Part shown: positions 48,307 to 59,787 of the stretch, one piece after another
Position numbering within the stretch: the first letter of the stretch is position 1
Layout of the letters: each line of letters opens with the position of its first letter
DNA from: Vesta saturnalis
Lineage: Eukaryota; Arthropoda; Insecta; Coleoptera; Lampyridae
Direction of reading: 5' to 3'
Length of the DNA: 64,000 nucleotides
Assembly (NCBI GenBank): GCA_036346205.1
Contig: JARFJB010002142.1
Location: forward strand, 670,397-734,396
Position numbers and translations under genes: made by a program
The notes under the pieces: model-generated
Seen by the model: only the letters and a program-made list of their open reading frames with translations
Databases searched by the model: none
Told to the model about the DNA's origin: nothing

Positions 48307-50719
48307 TTAACCTTTATCAATTTTACTAAAATAATCTGTAATTTTTTGTTTCGATTTATTATTCACTCCAATATCTTCATCTACTTCCATTTTTTCTAAC
48401 TGTACATTATTTGTTTGTTTTAATTCTTTCTGATTTGAATCACTTTTTGTGAATTTATTAAGCGTCGATGACAAAGACATGCCTTCATTTTCGTTTTTCT
48501 AAACTAGGCATTTTACCATCAATAATATTTATCAAACGAATCACATCATCTATATTATTCTCAGATTTTTGCTCAATAGTATTTTTTAATGAAGCACCTT
48601 GATATTTTAATGATGTTAAACTTAATTTTACATTCTCTGTTTGTGAACTCCCAATTTCATCATCACTGCCAATATCACTAATTGACTGTTGCGATGATTC
48701 TATAATAATTTCTTCTATATTATTCGACGATGTTGAGGGAGCTTTAGATAAGTTGTTTGCATTTGTTTTTTTTCCCCCAAGCGATAAAAATTCCTTGACA
48801 GAAGGCTGATTTTTACTATCGAAATGTGCTTGCTGAATGTAGGAAAATAAGTGCTGTTGTTTTAAGTTAGCTTGCTCAAATTTACATAGATATCGCCATA
48901 ATTGTGCTAAAAACAGGTAAATTTAGGTGCGAATTAAAAATATTAACAACATACTGATTGTTATTTGATGTGTTGCTAGAAATATGCACATCTCATAAAT
49001 GTTATTACGTAACTCGACATCACCAAACGTGAAATATACGAGATCTCTTCGTGCTGCACTGCAAGCCATTAATTGAATAAGTAACTTTAGATTTGGATCT
49101 CCGTGAAATGCCCCACACCCCCAATTTCCAGTTGCCACAGCTGGTAACTGGGAATCAAGTCTTGAATGAAACCGACATAAGCTTTGTTCAGCTCTCTAAG
49201 AATACACGATGAATTATATTGCTCTCGTGAATTATCAAAATATAATGCATCTATTGCTACAATTGATGTTCTTCTTCGAGCAAACTGATCATAGGGAGTG
49301 TTATCATTGTAATTTCCAGACCACATAAATGTACCTCCATACCCTTCATATTTACTGTATGTTCTACACCTAAATTACTGTGCATAAGATTACATCATTA
49401 TTAAAATTCGAAGCTCACCTATAATCGTTAAAGCTTCAGTCGAACCTAGTTGCTCAGTAAATAAACGGCTCACTATAAGTTCGGGACAAATAATATAACG
49501 AATCTCTTCCTGCACACAACCAAAACCTAGCACTCCACCACCTACCCTCCTAACAACTCAATTAATATATTTAAGTGTTACCTTTACTTACTTATTAGCA
49601 AAATCTACTTGCAATAACCCATCACCATCGTCTTCAATTACTCCACTGCTTGATATATGTATTTTGGTATTACCTAAATTGTTTTCTAACCTATCCCATC
49701 TCGGTAAGTGTGATCTAGGAAAATACTTTCGTTCAAAAGTAACTATGCCTACTGGATCTAAAAAGCACAACAAACATTTTTCCATAATTAATAACTACAC
49801 TTACACACCTACAGTTAACACCCTTCTAAAATAATGACAAATACATTTTAGTTTTTCCGAACAACTTGTTCACGTCGTAAATGTGATGCAAATAATCTAC
49901 AATTTTGAGCATACAACAAATACATTCATATCACAAATAAAGCTTACCCTGAAAAATTTACTCCAGGATAAGCAATAGCAATATCTTTACGCCACGGAAA
50001 TGTGCATAGAAATGCATTTGCTAATAATGACGCTATTTGAAGCTGGCTCAAGCTAATAGATTTACAAGCACCTTTTTTCAGTAACGGTAAATTCCCTGGT
50101 AAAATTTCTGGTAATTGCAATGCCAACTTTATTACACCAGGAAGAATGTTATCAAAAAACTCTTTACTTTCTTCATTCTCTAAAACCTTGTTACTGTTAA
50201 CATTAAAACAAAACCAAAAATAAAAGTTACTTCCTCAAAAAAATGATGTAACGCAATAAATTTGGGTAAATTTGTATTATACTTGTTAATTGCAATTTCA
50301 AGTTCTCTACTTGTATTAATAGGATGTAACAGAACTTCTTGAATTATTTCCCAACGTTGCCTAAGACTATCTTCACCATTACTCTAAAATAACAATTAAC
50401 AGTATTTGTGCAAGTTTACAAATATACGTACATTTTTTACAGGAATAAAGTTTTTTGCTGAATATGGCATTCGTACATGCTCATTATCCCAATGATAAGT
50501 TTGCAAGCTGACATGAGGTTTTGGAGGTGATTTTAGTGAGGTAGGAAGTTCATAAAGTACACTATGGTATCTCGAAGCAATTATTGGAGGTACATCGTAG
50601 TTCCATCGTCCTTGTGTTCTGTATATGTCTTCTAAACTAGTTCCGAGAAAATTTGTAGATCCTTATTGGTAACAGTAATCAGTTTTACACAAAATACTTT
50701 CATGATTCTTACCTGCCAT
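48307..50719 (-). CDS. Parg: Poly(ADP-ribose) glycohydrolase (PARG)
   Basis: PARG cleaves ribose-ribose bonds in poly(ADP-ribose) and so reverses PARP signals in the nucleus. Start ATG at 50719 (MAG..). Proposed exons: 50719-50713, 50661-50432, 50383-50231, 50186-49948, 49897-49867, 49794-49592, 49549-49419, 49369-48955 and 48906-48307. Nearly all introns are 40-70 bp with GT..AG. Early exons give the helical accessory domain (FLGTSLEDIY, WDNEHVRMPYSAKNF, QIASLLANAFLCTFPW). The catalytic macrodomain follows: GLLQVDFANK, a GGG loop, CVQEEIRY with the two catalytic Glu (QEE at 49512-49504), PELIVSRLFTEQLG, TSIVAIDALYF, RELNKAY, TGNWGCGAFHGD and DLVYFTFGD. The C-terminal tail is low complexity. 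Three one-base frame breaks are needed to follow the homology: near 49360, near 49168 and in an A-run near 48493. Without the last, the protein ends at 48485. All splice sites and catalytic residues are kept, so the breaks may be assembly errors. Confidence 0.88.
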
Positions 50720-51954
50720 CAACCGAAAAGGTTACTTAATTTTTTAGTATATAATTTTTCAGTATGAATTATTATTTAATAATTTAAGAATTAAATAATT
50801 TTGAGGCTTGCTATAACCTTAAAATTACATTTTGACATTTAAACAATGATAAAAGGTTATCAGTTAGCAACGAAAATCCCCAGCAACGAACCAGTATGCG
50901 TGTAACGAAAGTTGACCTCATAATTTACATAGGGAAAATCGTATTTTCTCGATTAATAAAAAACTATTGGGTACCGAAACTTTTTGAAAACTAAAATGAA
51001 AAGAACACCTCCTCTATTATCTCTGTGTAAATTTTTGCAACAATTTTATAATAAATAAAGAAATCCACGCAATTTTAATTTTACTTACCACATTCTTTAT
51101 GAAATACCTGTGAGCACTTGAGGTCTAAAACCATTTCTTTAGTAATGCTGACTTTCGCAACAACAACAACAAAGCAAAGAAATAATTTAAACGACACTAC
51201 AAATGTCAGTGTCAATATTGACCACTTAACAGAACAACCAGTTGCATCTACTACACTGTAATAGAGAAGAACAACAAATAAATACTACCGCTACTCTATC
51301 CAGAACATGTGAAGACGATCAAGGCCCCTGGGGTTCAAATGTATTCCATCCTTGCAACCAAATGATGCAGTTGTAATTATCATACATATAATACTAATCG
51401 ATAGTTTTACTTTTCAAAATAATTCTTCAACCCCCACGCCACCTGTAACACATATTCGTAGTAAATAATTACAAGGAAGAATTCGAGGAAACTTACGGTC
51501 CTTATAGGTACGAATAAAATCGTTAAATCGCTCCAAGGTGGGTGCTTGGTGACAGAATGGGCGGTATCGTCGTTAACTTAATTAGCTCATCCTTCTCATT
51601 AGTCTAATTAATGCTGTCATCATCGAGGAGTAGGAATGGTTCTAAAACAAATACATACATTAAAATGGTGAAAAAATTGGAAGATAATGCAAATACTCTG
51701 AAAACATCATTTGTACCGATCGTGATATATATCACCGTTGCCAACCCATACCCATACTTTTCATTTCTGCAGTGTACTGCCTTCTTCAGTAGTTGGGAAA
51801 TGGTTTGTCCCCCAATTGCCAATTGGAACACAATTTCATTATTCCGCCAATTCTACATATGCCTCTTGGCTGGCGAAGTGAGTAGTATAGCTACTGTGCT
51901 TCCAGACCACTTTACAGTGTTGCAACGTCTCAAAAAGTGAAGTTAAATTACCCC
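50720..51954. other. Upstream region of PARG with an unassigned open frame
   Basis: This is where a PARG promoter would lie, but no core element stands out. Opposed frames at 51611-51940 (plus, 109 codons) and 51604-51831 (minus, 75 codons) share a segment. The minus one has GGQTISQLL and IYITIGTNDVF, which recalls blocks of SGNH hydrolases, but it is too short to call. Confidence 0.35.
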
Positions 51955-52075
51955 ACTTCAAGGTAATGTGTATATAAATGTATATATATATTAGCCTTCT
52001 GACCTCCGTTACAAGGTCATGTGTATATAAATTTATATATATTAGCATTCTGACCTCCGTTCGTGTAAGTAAGTC
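51955..52075. repeat. Two tandem ~60-bp units
   Basis: 'aaggt.atgtgtatataaat.tatatatat..agc.ttctgacctccgtt' occurs twice, head to tail, at the edge of the TCAAGGTCA field. Confidence 0.85.
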
Positions 52076-53224
52076 TATGTCACGAGCGTTTTACTGATCA
52101 TGCGACGTTGCCATGTCTCAAGGTCACCGTTGCAGTTAACTGGCCTTTTTCAAGGTGACGCGGCTTCAAGGTCACTCAAAGTTCATATACCTCTGTCTCG
52201 AGGTCATGAGACGTTGCCAGTTCATTAACCTTTTAAGGGATATGCTCGCATATTCTTCAAGGTCACGAGCGGTGTCTGTGATCACACAGATAATAGGATG
52301 ATTCAAGGTCACGTATACTATAGGGATAAATTTTATCAAGGTCATTGTGAGTACACTCAATGACCTTGATTGCCTGCTTCAATGGAACCGCTTCAAGGTC
52401 ACGTGGCAGGAAAGGTTGGTAACACTATGAAGTCTCTTCAAGTTCGCTCTCACTGCCAAGGTTAAGTTCTTAACGTACACACCCCGCTTCAAGATCAATG
52501 GTTTTCAAGGTCATCGTACACATTGCCTGCATCGAAGTATATTCATCAAGGTCAAGGTCATTGAAGTACCTAGAAATGTTACTAGACTGGTTTCCAAAGT
52601 CATTGAGGCCCCCTTCAGATTGTCCACATCAAGGTCAATAGTCTTTCAAGATCATCGTGCACATTATCTCCATATATTCCTCAAGGATATCACATTGCCT
52701 ACCTCAAAAGTACAAGGTTGTTCAAGGCCACGTTCCCTGCATTGGTCTTCAAGGCCAGGAAATGTTCAAAGTCGCCAATCAATTCTCCCGCTAAGTGTTA
52801 ATTTGACAGGAAATTTTCAAGGTCATGCCCCCATCAATTCCAGGAAGTTCATTGTCCTTTGTCCCAAGCTCTAAGGTGTTACTACAATTCTCAATGTCAG
52901 GGGTATTAAATAGACTTTTCCGGGTATGGGGGATTCCACTTTTCACGATCAAGATCACCAATTCTTGCCTGAGCCAAGATAGTTATTACAATTATTCTCA
53001 AGGTCACCCGCTGGGGTATCGTATTACAGATTATTGTCCGAGCTAATAGTCAACATTCACTGACCTTTTCAAGGTTATCGGTTTCAAGGTGACACCCCCA
53101 GCAAAGTTCATTGGTCTCTGTGGTTCAGGTCAAAAATGGCTGTGCGCAGGATGTTTCACATACCTCAAGGTCAAAGTTTATTCAAAGTTCTTGTATCGAC
53201 TAAATTGTAATAAAAGGATTATGC

Positions 53225-54375
53225 TTACGTGGCCCCAAACTACTATCCTAAACTACTAGGATGAGGTAGTTTTCCTAAGAACCGGATCCAGTTCCCAAAG
53301 ACAGATAGCCGTTTCCCAAAACAGCGGATCTGTTTCGCAACACAGGTAGCCATTTCACCCCATTTCAAGGTCACACCTCTGAGAATAGAACAAAAGCGAT
53401 CCATTGTTCTGGCCGAGTTAGGGTCATAATTCCTAAAAATAGATCAATTTCCAGCTACCCCCACCATTTGACGCTCAATTCTGAGAAATCAATTTTCAAG
53501 AACAAAGGTGATCCATTGTTCAAGCCGACGCTATGCCGAAGTCTATGTTTACAATTTTCAAGGTCACACCTCTGAGAAAAGAATAAAGGCGATCCATTGT
53601 TTTGGCTGAGTTAGGGTCATAATTCCTAAAAATAGATCAATTTCTAGCTACCCCCACCATTTCAGGCTCAATTCTGAGAAATCAGTTTTCAAGAACTAAG
53701 ACGATACATTGTTCAAGCCGACACTTCAAGGTCTATGCTTACAATTTTCAAGGTCACACGTCTGAGAAAAGAACAAAGGCGATCCATTGTTTTGGCTGAG
53801 TTAGGGTCATAATTCCTAAAAATAGATTGTTATCTAGATACCGCCACAATTTCAGGCTCAATTCTGAGAAATCAATTTTCAGGAACAAAGGCGATCCATT
53901 GTTCAAGCCGACACTTCAAGTTCAAAGTTGTTTCGCTCAAGGCCATCATACACATTGCCTACGTATATTCGTGGAGCTCACCAAGCCATTCATGGCTGAG
54001 CTAAGGTGTTCATTCTTATAAATCAATTCTCAGGGATATTAAATAGACTTTTCAAGGCGTGGGGGATTCTACCTTTCAGGGTTACTCAAGCAATTCTTGG
54101 CTGAGTCAAGACGTTAATTCTAAAGGTCGGTGGTATCATAGAGGTTGTCGTCTATACTAAAATGTGGGTTAAAGTTTTTGTATTGGCTAAATTGTAATAA
54201 AAAGATTATGCTTACAGTATGTGGATTCATAATACTATTGTCCTAAACCACCAGGATGAAGTAGTTTCCCCAAGAACTGGATCCGTTTCCCAAAGACAGA
54301 TAACCGTTTCCCAAAACAGAGGAGCCGTTTCCCAAAACAGATAGCTGTTTCGCAACACAGGTAGCCATTTCCCAG
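53225..54375. repeat. Duplicated CCGTTTCCCAAA block
   Basis: About 150 bp starting 'aaaa.gattatgcttac' and carrying 'gatcc.gtt.cccaaagacagata.ccgtttcccaaaacag' then 'tttcgcaacacaggtagccattt' occur at 53213-53360 and again at 54198-54375. Confidence 0.85.
53366..53935 (+). repeat. Three tandem ~190-bp units
   Basis: Units start at about 53366, 53559 and 53750, each opening with CAAGGTCACAC and containing 'gagttagggtcataattcctaaaaatagat' and 'gcgatccattgtt' boxes. Identity by eye is about 90%. Confidence 0.9.
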
Positions 54376-54989
54376 CCGATTGGACGCTGCATTTGGTGAT
54401 CAAGCTTAGGATTGGTTGAGTCATGTTACTGCGATTTTCAAGGTCATTAGACCGATTCTGAACCGCTCTGAAGTTAGTTAAGGTCAATGGGCAGCAGCAT
54501 CATGGTCCAAAAGTCTGCACCACTCTGAAATTAGCCTAGGTCAAAGGCAGCAGCATCACGGTCAAAGTCTGAAGCACTTTGAAGTTAGTCAAGGTCAAAT
54601 CTAAAAATAGAAATTAGAAGGGTAGTAACATCAACGCCAAAAAAGTCATAGCTCGATTCTGGGCAGTCAATTTATGTGTTGAAGTTAGGTTAGAGTGTTT
54701 AAGCAATTTGGCAGAATCAAGATGTTAGTTCTTAGAAATCAACCTGCAGTTCATAGGGACTGTATTGTATAATTAAAAATAAAGACTTTAAGTGTTGTGA
54801 ATTTGGCGTTCTTTTCATTTAAGTTAGAGACATAGATTTCACCAGCTACCTCCGCCATTTGTTTTAAATTTCAAGGTCACGCCATATTACAATTCAGAGA
54901 AATCTTTTCTCTTTCTTCTCTCTCTCTCAGCACAGACGCAGACACAACCGGTATAAACATAGATACAGATACACGCCGCAGACACAGAC

Positions 54990-55265
54990 ATATGCGCAAA
55001 CACGCAAACGCGAAAACACGTAAACGCACAAACATGAAAACACGCAAATACACAAACGCGAAAACGCAAACACGAAAACACAAACGCGAAAACATGCTAA
55101 CGCGAAAACATGCAAACGCGAAAACACGAAAACACGTTAACGCGAAAACATACAAACACGTAAACGCGAAAACACGAAAACACGCTTAACGCGAAAACAT
55201 GTAAACACTCAAACCGGAAAACACGCAAACGCGAAAACACGCAGACATGCAAACACGAGAACACA
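54990..55265. repeat. CGAAAACACGCAAACG minisatellite
   Basis: Units of 12-16 bp, mostly 'cgaaaacacgcaaa' and 'cgcgaaaacatg'. It resembles the array at 43280-43527 inside the TIR element. All ORFs over it are artefacts of the repeat. Confidence 0.9.
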
Positions 55266-55699
55266 CAGAAACTAGCGAATGTTTTCTGTAATAGAAGTTG
55301 ATCGTGTTCGTCTGTCTCGTTCCTTTTTGTCTCTCGCGTCTCCTCTCACGTCTCTCCTCGTTTCTCTTTTCTCCTTTCTCTCGTCCTACGTTTTAGGTTA
55401 GGTCAATACAGCTACAATATTAGTTTAGATTAATATACGCACGGTTTAGGTCAGGTTCATACTGCGCGTCTAACTGCTATATCTGGTAATTCTGAAATTA
55501 CACTTAGAACAGATACAGCTTTTTAAAGCTGTATCGCAACTATTCAATATTTTTAGAAAATCCACGATAAAATACGATTTACAAGATGTTGCTACTATTG
55601 GCTAAAGGGAATTGTGAAGCGATACTAAACTTTTCTGTTCTACAACTACTATTATATCCTCTTATCTAAATAATCGGTTTCAATTTGTTCAACATAATC

Positions 55700-56290
55700 G
55701 ATTTTAGTCAGATGTTCTCACAGTAGTGGCGTGCCTCAAGGATCCGTACTTGGGCCGTTATTGTTTGCTCTGTTTATTGATGACATCACGTCAGTTATCA
55801 CTAATCATAAATTACTTTTCGCCGATGATATAAAATGTTCAGTGAGATACCTAACATAAATTGCGCTAGTAGCTTACAGGTGATCACGATAACATCTTTA
55901 GGCGTGACCAAAATAAATTGACCATTAATACAAAAATGTGAAATAGTATCGTTTACTAATAAGACAACACCTCTAGAGTACAATTATAAATTAATTAACG
56001 ATTTGAATAGGCGCAGCACGTCCTTTAAGGACCTCGGTCATCTTCGACTGTAACTTAAGTTTTAATGTGCACATAAATTCTATAATTAACAAAGTTTGAA
56101 ACTTATTGGCCTTATTATTAATACCAAAATGTTTCTAATATTGGTTGTTTACTTGTATTATATTATAATTTAACCCAGATTTTGAACATGCTGGTCTCCA
56201 TTCTACATGCAAATCGGCAGAATCGAAAAATACAAATAAAATTCTTAAAATACGTGTATGAAAATCTGTTGAGTAATAAATGATGCACGG
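55700..56290 (+). pseudogene. Non-LTR retrotransposon RT fragment (CR1/Jockey type)
   Basis: SGVPQGSVLGPLLFALFIDD (motif B) is followed by LLFADDIK (catalytic motif C, Asp pair at about 55824-55829). After frameshifts come VIFDCNLSFNVHINSIINKV and, near 56190, DFEHAG with a following IEKYQ-like helix, the order found after the palm in CR1/Jockey-type LINEs. It is truncated at both ends. It differs from the Jockey RT at 3.1 kb. Confidence 0.8.
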
Positions 56291-56374
56291 TTTGTCCAGT
56301 GAGCAATGAAGAAGTGAAAAAGTGTTTAGGTTTGTGTTTGTTACAAGGTCAAATTTCTTCAAAAACAGCGCCGT

Positions 56375-56840
56375 TATTTTTCATATTCCGATATAATGTA
56401 CTTCACAGTTTTCTATACCATGTCATGCAGAAGATTTGAGCAAATACTTAGTTTTACGTTGTTCTCCAGTCATATAACTCTAAAACTGAAGTGTTGTCAT
56501 GAGACTGATGAAACCTTACCTCATGAAGGGTCATGAATTATTTATGGATAATTATTATAATAGTTATAAATTGTCCAAAAGCTGCTAAGTTTCAAGACTC
56601 ATACCAATGGAATCCTAAGATCCGATCGAAAAGTAATCCAAAAGGTTCAGTTACAAGAAAAATAAAGAAACGCGGACATTTTGGGTTCGCAGAAAAAACA
56701 GTATGTTTCGAATGGAAGGACAAAGAGACGTGTTGGTCATAACTACTCAAAATCACCCTCGCATGATTAGTGTGAAAAATTGTTATGTAAAAGAACAAAT
56801 GAAACCCACAGGGCAGAGGTTTCACATACAATAATCACAA
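56375..56840 (+). pseudogene. piggyBac transposase fragment
   Basis: Near 56420 the frame gives MSCRRFEQILSFTLFS, the start of the piggyBac DDE domain. After a gap GHELFMDNYYNSYKLSKS (about 56529-56582) carries a catalytic Asp in the usual FMDNYY context. A GSVTRKIKKRG block and the CFEWKDKETCWS strand follow (to 56742). Then the long inverted repeat begins. The C-terminal Cys-rich domain was not found. Internal deletions and stops make it inactive. Confidence 0.75.
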
Positions 56841-56845
56841 GTAGA

Positions 56846-58260
56846 GAGACACCATTCCACTTTTTCGTCAAGCCTCGTTGGACACCTTCCTCCACTTTTT
56901 TCTCCCGTGAGGCGTATATTTGGAGGGTGGGATCGCTTCTTTTGGTGACCATTTTGACCCTTGGGCAGTAGAGCCCTAATTTGGTTGTATTAGAGCCTTT
57001 TTGGCTCATGCAGTGTTCTATTGGAGAGATTAAAACTAGGTCACGCCACTTTTAGCTGATTGGTTGTGCGTGCATCCGCCTGCCTGCCTTCTAATTAGTC
57101 ATAGCACTACTCAACTGTGCTCTGATTGGAGGACTAAGTCTCTGTATTCTGATTCGTTATGGTGGGAAATATGAAAATATTGTTTAGTAATAAAGAGGTT
57201 CTTGTAAGATAATTGTAGAACTATCACTGGGCCCTGGTCCTGCGCAGAAATTTGAAATTGTTTTTTAATAATGAAGAGGTTCTTGTAAGACAAGTAGAAC
57301 TACCATATAGGTCTTCAAAACTTGTTCTAGGCCTTCGTGTCATAAGTGTAGAAGATTAATTAATTAATTGATTTGTTTGTGTGAGAAAGAGCCGAAAGAG
57401 AGAGAGAAAGAAAGAGAGAAACGGATAAGCGAGAGAAGAGAGAGACGTGCAGAAAATGTTCATTAGTCTATACGCCACTAGATGGCGCTAAAAACAATTT
57501 AACTCAAAGGGGCCAGGGCGCAGACCCTGATACAAGTCCTGTCTTACAAGGCTAGGGTCACCTTATTAGAATACAAATTTTTTATGATGGTGGGGTCGAA
57601 GGCCTATACCTGTAAGATTAGGTTAGAACACTACAATTGTACCAAGGGGCACGATAGGGCCAAGGCCCAAACTAGTTTCTACACTTACATATAAGGTTGC
57701 ATACCATTTCTAACCACGCGACAAGGGCGAAGGCCGAGAACAAGTTTAAAGACCTACATGGTAGTTCCTATACTTGTCTTACAAGAACCTCTTTATTATT
57801 AAAAACAATTTCACATTTCGCAGGACCAGGTTCCAGTGATAGTTCCTACACCTATCTTATAAGAATCTCTTTATTACTAAAAACATTTTCAGATTTCCCA
57901 CCATAACGAATCAGAATGCAGACTTGTCCTCCAATCAGAGCACAGCGGATAAGTATGGGCTAAGGACCAATCAGAAGCCAGGAGGCGTGTACGCACGACC
58001 AATTAGCTAAAAGTGGGGCGTGGCCTAATTTTAATCCACCACTAGAACACTGCATGTGTGCAATTGCCTAACCTCAAGGGATATACAGCCAAAAGGCTCT
58101 TAATCAACCAAATTAGGGGCTCAACTCTGCCCAAGGGTTGAATGGTCAGAAAGACCCACAATTGGGCGAGTACAAAAGTGGAGGAAAGGTGTCCCAGGGG
58201 CAGGGCTTATGACATAAAAAAGTGAAGGATGGTATTCTCTTCTACTATCACATGTCAGGA
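56846..58260. mobile_element. Long inverted repeat (hairpin element)
   Basis: Left arm about 56846-57343 and right arm about 57700-58260 match as reverse complements over nearly 500 bp. Shared blocks include 'ccctaatttggttg.atta.gagcc', 'tgcagtgttcta', 'aggccacgcc..acttttagct', 'gtgctctgattggagga', 'ttatggtgggaaat' and 'aagaggttcttgtaagacaa'. Each arm also holds an internal ~85-bp direct duplication of the 'aataaagaggttcttgtaaga' block. The loop (57344-57700) has a purine (GA)n tract and a segment found alone at 38.6 kb. There is no coding capacity. Confidence 0.75.
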
Positions 58261-59030
58261 ATTGATCGCTGCGATCAAATGACTGACCTATTGAAGCACC
58301 AGAAAAACAATACGATGGTACAAGAAGGTTGTCTTCCACTTGCTTGATGTGACAGTTTGAAATGCATTTCATTTGATTCGAAAATTCTGTAAGGGAACTC
58401 TCGACAATATTGACTTCTTCACTTTAAAAATGAACTAATAAAAAATCTATCAATCTAAATCAATAACCTAGTGATATTGAAGCAAAACATTTGATACGAC
58501 GCCAAAAGCATGACAACCAATATCCAGGTCTTATGCAACCGAACACGTGATTCCGCAAAGAAACCCCGGTCAGCCTACTGCAAAGTTGAACAAAAAAATC
58601 ATTTTTTTTTAAATAAGGAGACAAGCTGCCGCTGTGGCATAAAATAAAGAATCGTAAATAAATGTTTGTAATACATTTTGTGTTGCTTTTGAAAATACAG
58701 CATTTTTAATTAAGTGTTTACTTTGATTTAAACAAGAACAAATTACTCTGATCAGCGTTTTGCCACGGCAGTGATGATGTTTGCAGTTCTAATATGGCAC
58801 AATGCTGTACAATGTTGGACGCATATCGGCGTTGCGACACATTTGCGATTGTCAAACACTTGTTATCGTGGCAGAACGGCCATCAACGTCATAAAAAAGT
58901 ACTAAACATGTGTTCTTGCTTAGTTTAAGATAGTAATGGTTAATCATACTTAAAAAACAGTTATCTCTTAAAAACGATACTGCAAAATTTGGTATCTTAC
59001 AACAATGTTTACTGTCCTTCAATGTGTTAA
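58261..59030. other. Unassigned DNA
   Basis: No gene recognised. A 12-bp inverted pair (cgttttgccacg near 58758, cgtggcagaacg near 58870) may mark a small old MITE but is not convincing. Confidence 0.4.
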
Positions 59031-59039
59031 CACAAAATA

Positions 59040-59623
59040 ATGAATGTTACATTAGCTGCTCAGTGTTCAAGTATTAATAGTGGTATGGCCGACGATATTG
59101 ATTATTTAAGAAATGAAGGCCATCAAGATTTTCAAGGTTCGGAAGCAACCACGGAATTTATTCGAGTGATTGATAGCATATTTGATACTCTTAATTCAAG
59201 AAATATTTTTAGAAAAGGTCCTATGAAATCAATGAGTTTGTATTATTCTGAAGAAGTGTTTGGTAAAGCTTCAGACTACTTAAAATCACTTACGATAGAT
59301 GGTGTACCCATATTGAACCACACAAAAATTGCCTTAGGATTCATAGCCATCATCAAAGTGGTATAAATTTCGCATTCGATCTTTTTAATAAAGCTGAAGA
59401 TCCTTTGCAGTATTTGTTGACATACAAAATCTCACAAGACCACTTGGCACTGTTTTTTAGTTACATACGATCTCAGGGTGGATTTAATAATAATCCTGGT
59501 AGTCCACAGTTGTTGTTCAGAAATGAAGTAGCACCAAGTATTAATGCCAATTGTATAGATCTTGAGTCTGTGCATACCTACTATAATCTGGGGCTACTTG
59601 GTCACCCTTTGACTTTAACCTAA
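59040..59623 (+). pseudogene. P-element/THAP9-type transposase, C-terminal part
   Basis: From 59040 the reading NVTLAAQCSSINSGMADDIDYL, QGSEATTEFIRVIDSIFD and LNSRN corresponds to the RNase H-like domain of P/THAP9 transposases. After a one-base shift near 59350 it runs on with PLQYLLTYKISQDHLALFFS and IRSQGGFNNNPG, the hallmark C-terminal motif of this family. The enzyme cuts and pastes P-like transposons. The THAP DNA-binding domain and GTP-binding insertion are missing upstream, so the copy is truncated as well as frameshifted. It lies alone with no terminal repeats identified. Confidence 0.85.
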
Positions 59624-59728
59624 ATATTTTATGTCCAGTTAGTAATATTTGGATCAATTTTTTTTGACATACCGACAAAAGCACAAAAGAAACACTTAAC
59701 GTTTATAAAAACCCATTTTTGTTTAATT

Positions 59729-59787
<59 letters not shown>

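Larger units (their letters stand above)
52100..54885 (+). promoter_or_regulatory. Field of TCAAGGTCA nuclear-receptor-type half sites
   Basis: Twenty exact TCAAGGTCA copies were located. Starts: 52118, 52166, 52257, 52303, 52336, 52361 (minus strand), 52393, 52505, 52546, 52552, 52629, 52817, 52998, 53165, 53365, 53558, 53749, 54438, 54589 and 54871. Many one-base variants lie between them. The 9-mer is the monomeric site known for FTZ-F1/SF-1-type and ERR-type orphan nuclear receptors. Chance would give far less than one. Nineteen of twenty point the same way and part of the field is tandem repeat, so the motif may be the relic of an ancestral repeat unit. The field begins about 1.4 kb upstream of the PARG start codon. 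Confidence 0.55.

Noticed and set aside
51604..51831. SGNH-hydrolase-like peptide on the minus strand
   Set aside because: Only GGQTISQLL and TIGTNDV recall the family; 75 codons without neighbours are too little.
54877..55189. Opposed Lys/Thr-rich and Phe/Cys-rich frames
   Set aside because: They come from the CGAAAACACG minisatellite.
58121..58372. piggyBac-like FDRSDQF motif on the minus strand
   Set aside because: A single short similarity within the inverted repeat arm; flanking frames do not continue the family.
58757..58881. Possible 125-bp MITE with 12-bp inverted ends
   Set aside because: Only the outer 12 bp pair, no target duplication, no second copy seen.
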